Shown piece after piece: positions 7,034 to 13,039 of a DNA stretch of 17,024 nucleotides (positions are counted from its first letter, which is position 1; every line of letters starts with the position of its first letter). The position numbers and the translations under genes are program-made. Source of the stretch: Actinobacteria bacterium UBA5182 (GTDB lineage: Bacteria; Actinomycetota; UBA4738); assembly GCA_002413185.1 (NCBI GenBank), contig DHWM01000163.1, positions 1 through 17,024 of the forward strand. The letters are read 5' to 3'. Below the pieces are notes generated by a model. It was given only the letters and a program-made list of their open reading frames with translations. It was not told where the DNA came from and searched no databases.

Positions 7034-8479
7034 ATGCCGCTCCGGCTGAAGCTGCTCATCGCGGTGATCGTCCTGGTCTTCGCGGGCCTGGCGGTCTCCG
7101 ACGTGGCAACCTACACCTCGCTTCGGTCGTTCCTGCTGACGCGGGTGGATCAGCAGCTCTCGGGCGGATGGCCGGTGGTGGCGCACGCGCTCGAGGACCC
7201 TGGTGACCGGTTCGGCACGGGTCCCTTCGGGTCCGCGCCCCTCCCGCCCGGCACCTACGGCGAGGTCAGGGACGAATCCGGCCATGTCCTCGGGACTCCC
7301 GTCTTCCTGTATGGGTTGACGCAGGCGCGGCCCTCCCTTCCGAAAACCCTGGCCCGTCCGACCTCCAGCAAGGACCCCGGTCGCTTCACCACGGGCTCCG
7401 TGGGCGGTTCGTCGCTCCGTTACCGGGTGCTGGTGGAGCCGGTGGTCGACCAGCAGGGCGACCGGCTCATCCTGGTCGCGGCGCTCCCGCTGACGGAGCT
7501 CACCCAGACGCTTCGCCGCCTCCTGCTGATCGAGGGCCTCGTCTCCGCCGCGGTGATCCTCGGTCTCGGTTTCGCCTCTTGGTGGCTGGTGCGGCGGGAG
7601 CTGCGGCCGCTGGAGGAGATGGGAGTGACCGCCGGGGCCATCGCCGAAGGGGACCTGTCCCGCCGGGTGCCCCAGGAGGACCCACGCACGGAGGTCGGAC
7701 GGTTGGGCGTGGCCCTGAACGCCATGCTCGCCCAGATCGAGCAGGCCTTCGCAGAGCGGAGGGCCTCCGAAGATCGTCTTCGCCGCTTCCTGGCCGACGC
7801 GTCCCACGAGCTCCGGACCCCGCTCACCTCGATCAGGGGCTACGCCGAGCTGTTCCGGCGGGGCGCCAGGCAGCGCGAGGAGGACCTTGCCAAGTCGATG
7901 CGGCGGATCGAGGACGAGTCCGCCCGGATGGGGGTGATGGTCGAGGACCTTCTGTTGCTGGCCCGGCTCGACCAGGACCGGCCGCTCCAGCGGGAGCCCG
8001 TCGACCTGGCCACCTTGGCGGCCGACGCCGCCCAGGACGTTCGAGCCACGGACGGAGAGCGCCAGATCACGCTGGACGCTCCGGCGCGGGTGGTGGTGTG
8101 GGGCGACGAGGCCAGGCTTCGGCAGGTCGCGGCGAACCTCGTCGCCAACGCCGTGGTGCACACGCCTCCAGCGACGCCCGTGACCGTGCGCGCCGCCGCC
8201 CAAGGCGACGACGCGGTGTTGGAGGTTGCGGACCGCGGCCCTGGTTTGAGCGCGGAGGAAGCCGGGCGGGCCTTCGAGCCGTTCTACCGCTCGGACCCCT
8301 CGCGAGACCGGACCACCGGCGGCGCGGGCCTCGGCCTTGCCATCGTCGCGGCCATCGCCAAGGCCCACCACGGCCGGGTGGACGTGCACGAGACGCCGGG
8401 AGGAGGCGCCACGTTCCGAGTCGTCATCCCTCGAGACGGCGGCCCGAACGTCCCGCCCGACGTCGACGAAGACGCCTGA
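7034..8479 (+). CDS. Two-component sensor histidine kinase with HAMP domain
   Basis: A 481-residue membrane kinase, partner of the preceding regulator. A transmembrane helix at about 6-25 and another at about 163-185 bracket an external sensor region of about 135 residues rich in Gly, Pro and Ser with no recognisable fold. HAMP follows (about 186-240), then the dimerisation helix with the phosphorylated His258 in DASHELRTPLTSIRGYAEL, the N box (VAANLVANAVVH, 365-376), G1 DRGPGL (400-405), the F box FEPFYRSD and G2 GGAGLGLAI (429-437). The HTPPATPVTV and TTGGAGLGLAIV wording is that of the actinobacterial TcrY/TrcS/PhoR group. Its start sits 3 bp after the regulator stop with only a weak purine stretch, so translation is probably coupled. 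The stimulus is unknown; the genes around it suggest an envelope signal. Confidence 0.93.
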   Translation: MPLRLKLLIAVIVLVFAGLAVSDVATYTSLRSFLLTRVDQQLSGGWPVVAHALEDPGDRFGTGPFGSAPLPPGTYGEVRDESGHVLGTPVFLYGLTQARPSLPKTLARPTSSKDPGRFTTGSVGGSSLRYRVLVEPVVDQQGDRLILVAALPLTELTQTLRRLLLIEGLVSAAVILGLGFASWWLVRRELRPLEEMGVTAGAIAEGDLSRRVPQEDPRTEVGRLGVALNAMLAQIEQAFAERRASEDRLRRFLADASHELRTPLTSIRGYAELFRRGARQREEDLAKSMRRIEDESARMGVMVEDLLLLARLDQDRPLQREPVDLATLAADAAQDVRATDGERQITLDAPARVVVWGDEARLRQVAANLVANAVVHTPPATPVTVRAAAQGDDAVLEVADRGPGLSAEEAGRAFEPFYRSDPSRDRTTGGAGLGLAIVAAIAKAHHGRVDVHETPGGGATFRVVIPRDGGPNVPPDVDEDA

Positions 8480-8488
8480 ACCGAATCC

Positions 8489-8541
8489 TCACCGGATTCT
8501 CAGCCGGCTCTTCCGTTCCCCCAACCCCCCACGGCTACCTT
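8489..8541 (+). promoter_or_regulatory. Second 11-bp-period direct repeat plus -10 box before the 61-residue gene
   Basis: TCACCGG (8489-8495), four bases, then TCAGCCGG (8500-8507): the starts are 11 bp apart, as in the operator before the response regulator. TACCTT at 8536-8541 could be a -10 box. The repeat-to--10 distance is 28 bp here against 9 bp at 6294-6304, a difference of about two helical turns. The half-sites are less like TCACAGC, so the match is suggestive only. Confidence 0.35.
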
Positions 8542-8590
8542 GGCCAGATCACCAGCCAACGGGGTTGGAGAGGATCAAAAGGAGGACATC

Positions 8591-8776
8591 ATGATCACGC
8601 CGGCCACTGTCGCGGACTGGACCATGTTCGCCGGATTGGTAGGAACGGTGAGCGCCGTGGGCGCCGTGGGCTCACGCTGGCTCCTGGGGGACGTGGAGAT
8701 TGAGGGCATGGTTGCCACCACTGGGGCCGGGCTCCCCGAATCCATCCACCGGTCGGACCGTCGTGCCGCGGCCTGA
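8591..8776 (+). CDS. Small single-helix membrane protein, 61 aa
   Basis: ATG at 8591 follows a near-perfect ribosome binding site (AAAAGGAGG, 8577-8585, spacing 5). The product has a hydrophobic stretch at about residues 11-32 (MFAGLVGTVSAVGAVGSRWLL) and a polar tail with VEIEGMVATTGAGLPESIH. No family is recognised. The gene lies 111 bp after the sensor kinase on the same strand, behind its own candidate promoter and an 11-bp-period repeat like the one in front of the response regulator. That makes it a candidate small target or feedback partner of the two-component system, as short membrane proteins often are for such kinases. This is inference; the gene itself is well supported by its start signal. 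Confidence 0.72.
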   Translation: MITPATVADWTMFAGLVGTVSAVGAVGSRWLLGDVEIEGMVATTGAGLPESIHRSDRRAAA

Positions 8777-8791
8777 GCGGTCGACGCCTCC

Positions 8792-9376
8792 TCACCGCGA
8801 CACGCGGCGTGGACGAACGGCCTTGCGGACGACCGGGCGGGTCTCCTTTCGGCGGGCAACCTCCTTGAACCCCGCCCGGCCGTACAGGCTCTGGGCACCG
8901 AACCACATGAAGTCAGGATGGCTCGGCTCGTCCTTGTCGACGGGATAGGCCTCCAGCAGCGTGGCGCCCTGGGACCGCGCGTAGTCGACAGCAGCCTTCA
9001 GGAGCCTGCCGGAGAGACCCTTTCCCCTGGCCCGGCGATCGACGAAGAAGCACACGATCGACCACACCGGCTTGTCGTCGACCGGCTTCATCACCGGCGA
9101 ACGCTTCAGCTTGGGATAGTCCTCGCGGGGGCCGAGGGAGATCCACGCCACCGGGCTTCCGTCCTGGTACCCCACGAGGCCCGGGACGGTACCGCCCTCG
9201 ACCAGAGACTGCATGGCCCGCTTGTTGACCTCGCCCGAACCGACGCCACCACCGTCCCCGGACCGCCGGTAGTACATGCAGTAGCACCCCCGCACGATCG
9301 AAGCGCCCGGACGACCGAACAACTCGATCAGGTCCGGCCACCGCGCTTTCGTCAAGGGCTTGACTTCGAACCGCAT
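8792..9376 (-). CDS. GNAT-family N-acetyltransferase
   Basis: A 194-residue acyltransferase that would move an acetyl group from acetyl-CoA to an unknown amine. The acetyl-CoA pyrophosphate loop is motif A, VDRRARGKGLSGRLLKAA (about 112-129), with the R-x-x-G-K-G core; the later strand and helix, QSLYGRAGFKEVAR (162-175), fit motif B. The early CYCMYYRR (31-38) and the PVAWISLGPREDYPKLKRSP segment are common to a GNAT subgroup annotated only as GNAT-family proteins in actinobacteria. The last 20 residues are very basic. ATG at 9376 has only a weak purine stretch before it; a TAGATT hexamer 11 nt upstream could be a -10 box giving a nearly leaderless message. It converges on the 61-residue gene with a 15-bp gap. 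Confidence 0.88.
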   Translation of the reverse strand: MRFEVKPLTKARWPDLIELFGRPGASIVRGCYCMYYRRSGDGGGVGSGEVNKRAMQSLVEGGTVPGLVGYQDGSPVAWISLGPREDYPKLKRSPVMKPVDDKPVWSIVCFFVDRRARGKGLSGRLLKAAVDYARSQGATLLEAYPVDKDEPSHPDFMWFGAQSLYGRAGFKEVARRKETRPVVRKAVRPRRVSR

Positions 9377-9434
9377 CGCCGGCCTTCAATCTACCGGCAA
9401 TCGCTCCTCTTCCAGGAGTGGCCGTCCGGGTCCG

Positions 9435-10337
9435 TCACGGCATCACCAGCAGGCACCGGACAGGAGGGAGACCGGAGGCCACCTCTACCCACGTGCCTCC
9501 CTGGTCGCTCGAGCCGAACACGCGGCCGTCCTCGGTACCGAAGGCAGCCAGATCGGGAACGGCGTCCAGGCAGGAGCTGTCGACGTTGTGTTCGAACCAC
9601 TCGGGGAGGCCCTCTGTGCAGCGTTCGAACCCGCCGCCGTCCAGCCGCCCGCGATACACGCCGCTCCGGCCGCCGCGGGGGCCGTTCGACGCGGACAGCA
9701 GGACGGTGTCTCCGCAGACGGCGACGCCGCGACAGTAGGTGGCATGGAGGCCGCCGGCTCTGAGGATCCACGAGCCCCCGCGATCCCGGCTCACCGCCAG
9801 GCCCCGGGCGCACGCCGCGAAGACGAACCCGTCGATGGCCCATACCCAGTGGACGTCTGCGTCGATGTCGATGGTGGACTCCCACGACGCGCCTTCGTCC
9901 TTCGTCCGGACGATCCCACCCACGTGGACGTTGACGTAGACGGTGTCGCCGTCCTCGGAGATCGAACGGGCGTCGGGCGGGCCGCCCCAGGGCGTGTACC
10001 AGTCGGCCCTGCCATCGACCTCGTCGAAGGAAGGAACGCGCTCCAGCCCGGCGCCGCCAACGCGGTACAAGCGCGCTTCCGAGGTCCCCACCACCACGCC
10101 GGCGCGGGTGGCCCCGATGCAGTTCGCCCGGAGGTCGTCCAGGGTACCGACGTGGTTCCAGCGCCCCTCGGCGTCAGATGTTCGCCACACCTCGGTTCCG
10201 TCGAGGATCGTCCAGAGATCCGTACCCTCCGGCCCGAGGGCCCCTACCGCCCGGCCGGGATGCTGAACCGCGCCGGGGGGCCCGTGCGGGGAGAACGTGC
10301 GGAGCCCGTCGTCGGCACCGACGAGGATCGTGGCCAT
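9435..10337 (-). CDS. Asp-box (BNR-like) repeat protein, predicted beta-propeller, 300 aa
   Basis: Starts MATILVGADDGLRTF and contains repeated Asp boxes (S-x-D-x-G-x-x-W type): TKDEGASW (145-152), SRDRGGSW (183-190) and SSDQGGTW (276-283), with a weaker one at 53-60 (TSDAEGRW). Such motifs mark turns in sialidase- and BNR-type propellers. No sialidase catalytic set is evident and there is no signal peptide, so a cytoplasmic binding or scaffolding role is more likely than glycosidase activity. The frame is open much further upstream, but that part is the antisense-like shadow of the ferric-reductase gene; ATG 10337 gives a typical propeller N-terminus. The first 94 bases overlap the end of the upstream membrane gene, which suggests coupled expression. 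Why it sits in a redox operon is not clear. Confidence 0.8.
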   Translation of the reverse strand: MATILVGADDGLRTFSPHGPPGAVQHPGRAVGALGPEGTDLWTILDGTEVWRTSDAEGRWNHVGTLDDLRANCIGATRAGVVVGTSEARLYRVGGAGLERVPSFDEVDGRADWYTPWGGPPDARSISEDGDTVYVNVHVGGIVRTKDEGASWESTIDIDADVHWVWAIDGFVFAACARGLAVSRDRGGSWILRAGGLHATYCRGVAVCGDTVLLSASNGPRGGRSGVYRGRLDGGGFERCTEGLPEWFEHNVDSSCLDAVPDLAAFGTEDGRVFGSSDQGGTWVEVASGLPPVRCLLVMP

Positions 10338-10882
10338 CTCCCCGATGCTCTCACAGCCCGGGCCGACCGTTCGACCCGGACCACGGTCAGGAAGACGACG
10401 ACGGCACAGGTCAGCACGACCGCCACCTGGAAGGGCACTGAGCGCGCGCCCGTGCCCGCGCTCAGGGCATGGATCGTGCTCAACACGAACAGCGTGAAGC
10501 TTGCGAAGTGCACCCTTCGCCATACCTTCTTCGACATGTGCGCCCGGGCCAGCGACGTCAGCTCGACGGCCGCCAGCAGGTAGAGAGCGACGATCCCCCA
10601 GGCCACAGCCACCGGGTGCCAGGATCCCGTAAACGGCACCAACACGTTCACCAAACCGAAGTGGACGTAGGTGTCGAGCACCACCGCCCCGACATGGACC
10701 GCGGTGAACATCAGTGCCATCCCTCCAAGGAAACGGTGAAGGTCGAACAGCCATGCTGGCCGGGGCTTCTTCCCGAGGGCATGCGTCGAAAGCGACAGCC
10801 CCCAGACCACCGAGGCGGCGGCCAGGGCCCAGGCCACGATCCCGGCGGCCCGTGCCGCATACCACGTGATCTGGGAGGTCAT
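10244..10882 (-). CDS. Ferric-reductase-like bis-heme membrane protein
   Basis: A 212-residue membrane protein with about five hydrophobic helices (near 7-30, 50-70, 91-110, 125-142, 150-170). Two His pairs with the spacing used to bind two stacked b hemes are visible: His49/His63 and His125/His138. This is the Ferric_reduct (NOX/FRE/MsrQ-like) core, which carries electrons across the membrane; there is no attached FAD/NAD(P)H domain, so a separate donor is needed. Its ATG overlaps the stop of the upstream ApbE gene as ATGA (10879-10882). The last 30 or so residues (after about 180) are low-complexity and basic, and are encoded inside the start of the next gene. They look like a read-on extension rather than conserved sequence. 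Together with ApbE this suggests a membrane flavin/heme electron route. Confidence 0.85.
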   Translation of the reverse strand: MTSQITWYAARAAGIVAWALAAASVVWGLSLSTHALGKKPRPAWLFDLHRFLGGMALMFTAVHVGAVVLDTYVHFGLVNVLVPFTGSWHPVAVAWGIVALYLLAAVELTSLARAHMSKKVWRRVHFASFTLFVLSTIHALSAGTGARSVPFQVAVVLTCAVVVFLTVVRVERSARAVRASGRWPRSSSVPTTGSARSPRTGPPARFSIPAGR

Positions 10883-11842
10883 CCCGGGGTCCGATCACCG
10901 GTCATGGCGGCGGCGCCCGAGCGATCGGAGGTGCGCGGCGGCCCGGTGAACCGCTCCAGGCCGACCGTGGGGTAGGCCGAACCGAGGTCGTCGACCAGGA
11001 GGCCGTCCACGCCCGCTGCGGTGAGAAGGACAAGGCCCTCGGCCACTCCAGCGATGAACGCGGCCTTCGCCAGGACCTCGGCCTGCCACCCCTCTGCCGC
11101 GATGACCGTGGCCGACAGCACCCCGCTCGCCGCGGGCCGGTCGGTGGCGGGGTCGATGAGGTGGTGGCGCTGGTCGTCCTGCGGCCCCCAGACCCAGCGG
11201 GTTCTGGCGCTGGTCGCCACCGCGCCGGCCCCGAGTCCGACCAGCTGGACGCTGTCCGGCCGAAGCGGGTGTTCGATACCGATCGTCCACGAGCCGCCGC
11301 TGGGGCCCTCGCCACCCACCCGGAGGTCCCCACCGACGTTCGCGCACGCTCCGGCCGCACCCTCGGCCAGCAGCCGCTCGACCACGAGGTCCGCCGCGTA
11401 ACCCTTGCCGACGCCGCCAGGATCGAATCCCACGCCCACCGGAAGGGTGACCCTAGAGCCCCTCTCGTCCACCTCGATCCGGTCGTACCCCGAAGCCGAG
11501 GGATGACGGGCTGCTCGGGCTGGGGTCGCTCAACAGCTCGAAGCTCCGGTCGTATCCGGCACGAAGCACCGCGCCGAGCACCGTCGGGTCGTACCTTCCG
11601 CCGGTCACCCTGGCCCCCTCGATGGCGCGCTTCACCAGCGCCACAGTCTCCGGGGAGACCCGGACCGGTTTGCCGCCCAATGCGTTGAGCAGGCTGACCT
11701 CGCTGGCGGGCCGGAACCGGCTCCATCGCGCCTCCAGACTGTCGATGACATCACGCGCCATGTCGAGGAGATGGTTCGGACCTCCCACGACCTCCACGTG
11801 GACGTCCGAGCCCATCGCCCGGAACCGGGCCTCAGCTTCCAT
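10879..11842 (-). pseudogene. apbE: FAD:protein FMN transferase (ApbE), split by a one-base frameshift
   Basis: ApbE attaches FMN from FAD to Thr or Ser of exported flavoproteins. The N-terminal part (ATG 11842) reads FRAMGSDVHVEV, EARWSRFRPASEVSLLN, VSPETVALVKRA and GGRYDPTVLGAVLRAGYDRSF, then runs to a stop at 11453. The C-terminal part continues in another frame with IEVDERGSRVTLPVGVG, DPGGVGKGYAAD, ACANVGGDLRV, HHLIDPATDRPA and AEVLAKAAFIAG. Removing one base from the C4 run at 11488-11491 joins them as SLGFGYDRIEVDERG, giving about 320 residues, a normal family length. All other conserved blocks are intact, so the lesion is recent, a sequencing or assembly error, or a site of frameshifting. 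In the last block, Glu and Lys stand where many ApbE proteins have Asp and Thr. No signal peptide is visible. Confidence 0.83.
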
Positions 11843-12086
11843 GGCTGGTCGTGACCTGGCTCGAGGTCGGCGTTGCCGCCGACGCCGACCGTGAAGAGGT
11901 AGCCGATGAAGCCTGCGAGGTGGAGCTCGAGGTGGTCGATGACGTCGTTCGGCTCGTCGCCGCCGTGACCGTCGTGGCCGCTCGCACGGCCATGTTCGTG
12001 CCCAGGCCGAGGAACGCGGCGATGCTGAGCGCCCCCGCCGCGACCCGGGACCGTGCCGCGGCGTGGCGCCTCCGCTTCCTTCCCAT
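11832..12086 (-). CDS. Membrane-anchored Ser/Thr-rich small protein, 84 aa
   Basis: ATG at 12086 has a good ribosome binding site (GGGAGG, spacing 6). The product starts with a very basic head (MGRKRRRHAAARSR), a single hydrophobic helix at about 15-37 (VAAGALSIAAFLGLG...) and then about 45 residues that are mostly Ser, Thr and Ala, ending TTSHGS. This is the form of an exported or membrane-tethered protein with a flexible outer tail. The tail holds no D-x-x-[ST]-G-A-[ST] flavinylation motif, so it is not an obvious ApbE substrate. Its stop overlaps the ApbE start by 11 bp, tying it to the redox operon. The frame is open upstream to 12146, but only ATG 12086 has a ribosome binding site. I know of no assigned function. 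Confidence 0.66.
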   Translation of the reverse strand: MGRKRRRHAAARSRVAAGALSIAAFLGLGTNMAVRAATTVTAATSRTTSSTTSSSTSQASSATSSRSASAATPTSSQVTTSHGS

Positions 12087-12191
12087 CACGACCTCCCTTT
12101 TCGATCCGTGTGCAGGACACCCGGCATGGTGGCGCCCGGTCCTCAAACGAACCTTCGAGGCGGCTGGGACTCGGCTGGGAGACGGTGTTGG

Positions 12192-12521
12192 TCAGGTCGT
12201 GCCAGGGTCGGCTGCGAGGGAGGGATCCCAGTCTCTGATCCACTCGGCCCCCCTGATCAGGAGCGTCCCGACCGCCGCCGTTCGAAGGATGCGGGCGGCC
12301 CAGCTCCGACGAACCAGTGGGAGCTCGGAGATCAGTGGAGCCCCCACGATCAGCGCCGTGGCCACCCTGTGGCGAAGCCGCCGCCCTTCCTCCGTCGCGA
12401 GGTAGGCCCGGGCCACCGCCGTCATGTCGCTGACGGAGGCGAAGGCCGAATCGATCACGTTCGGGGGATGCGCGGGCCGGCCCGCGGATCTCCGCCTGCC
12501 CCCTGGGGACCCATCGCTCAT
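12192..12521 (-). CDS. Hypothetical membrane-associated protein, 109 aa
   Basis: A product with a Gly/Arg/Pro-rich head (1-20), a soluble helix (VIDSAFASVSDMTAVARAYLATEEG, charged and amphipathic, given here in parts) and two hydrophobic stretches at about 52-70 and 76-95 linked by an Arg-Arg turn. It ends with an acidic, Trp-containing tail (EWIRDWDP). I do not recognise a family. ATG 12521 is chosen because the open frame upstream of it turns into Arg/Trp-rich shadow sequence of the rhodanese gene; the ribosome binding site is weak (GAGG very close to the ATG). It lies 70 bp after the rhodanese and 105 bp before the Ser/Thr-rich gene on the same strand, so it may belong to one long operon. 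Confidence 0.6.
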   Translation of the reverse strand: MSDGSPGGRRRSAGRPAHPPNVIDSAFASVSDMTAVARAYLATEEGRRLRHRVATALIVGAPLISELPLVRRSWAARILRTAAVGTLLIRGAEWIRDWDPSLAADPGTT

Positions 12522-12591
12522 GTCCTCGAGGCTATTCCCCGTTCGGGAGGCCGGCACGCCACCTGAGCGTCCCGCGCCGGCAGGCCGTGCC

Positions 12592-12918
12592 TCAGGCGAC
12601 CCGTCCGGGCGCTCCGTCGGCGGTCGAATAGGGTAGGCCCGCCGCATCCCACGCCTCCATCCCACCCGCCAGGTTCTCCGCCTGAAACCCTCGAGCCTCC
12701 AGCATGACCCTGGCCAGCTCGCTCCGATTCCCCACCCTGCACACGGCCACCACGGGCAGGCTCCGGTCCAGTCTGTCCGCTTCGCGGCCTGCCAGCAGGT
12801 CGCCCAGTGGGATGTGCAGGGCGCCCTCGATGTGGCCGGCCTCCCATTCGAACGGCTCCCGCACGTCGACGATCTGGTACCGGTCGCGTCCCTCGTAGAG
12901 CTGTCGCACGTCCTCCAT
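12592..12918 (-). CDS. Single-domain rhodanese-like sulfurtransferase
   Basis: A 108-residue protein of the rhodanese fold, the length of single-domain GlpE/PspE-like enzymes, which carry sulfane sulfur as a persulfide. Landmarks in order are IVDVREPFEWEAGHIEGALHIPLGDL (16-41, in two blocks VDVREPFEW and GHIEGALHIPL), the active-site loop CRVGNRS with Cys60, and LAGGMEAWDAAGLP near the end. It is predicted to be cytoplasmic, without signal peptide. ATG 12918 follows AAGGGG on the minus strand at a spacing of 6. A TACATT box at 12947-12952 on the minus strand would start transcription about 20 nt earlier. It is divergent from the MFS gene and first in a run of minus-strand genes leading to the ApbE operon. 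Confidence 0.9.
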   Translation of the reverse strand: MEDVRQLYEGRDRYQIVDVREPFEWEAGHIEGALHIPLGDLLAGREADRLDRSLPVVAVCRVGNRSELARVMLEARGFQAENLAGGMEAWDAAGLPYSTADGAPGRVA

Positions 12919-12946
12919 CCGGTTCCCCTTCGCTTTCTCTCAGTCC

Positions 12947-12952
12947 AATGTA
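12947..12952 (-). promoter_or_regulatory. Candidate -10 box (TACATT) for the rhodanese gene
   Basis: On the minus strand TACATT matches TAnnnT and leaves a leader of about 20-25 nt holding the AAGGGG ribosome binding site. It forms half of a divergent promoter region with the MFS promoter at 13028-13033. No convincing -35 box is seen. Confidence 0.4.
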
Positions 12953-13024
12953 GACGGGCAGCACCGAATTCGGCATCCCGCGGCCGGTCAGAGGTCTGCT
13001 CGTCGGAAGGCACGCCACGCGCAC

Positions 13025-13033
13025 TGCTATCGT
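13025..13033 (+). promoter_or_regulatory. Extended -10 (TGC TATCGT) of the MFS gene; leaderless GTG
   Basis: TGC (13025-13027) followed by TATCGT (13028-13033) matches an extended -10 (TGn-TAnnnT). The GTG at 13040 comes 6 nt later, where transcription would start, and no ribosome binding site precedes it. I read this as a leaderless message starting with GTG. Confidence 0.45.
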
Positions 13034-13039
13034 CGGCCG

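Noticed and set aside
6290..8389. 699-codon open frame on the minus strand
   Set aside because: Antisense to the response regulator and kinase, whose motifs are unmistakable; composition is that of a shadow frame.
11851..12405. 184-codon plus-strand frame with a Val/Glu-rich start
   Set aside because: It opposes two supported minus-strand genes, has no ribosome binding site, and its valine/glutamate run is the complement of the Ser/Thr-rich tail.
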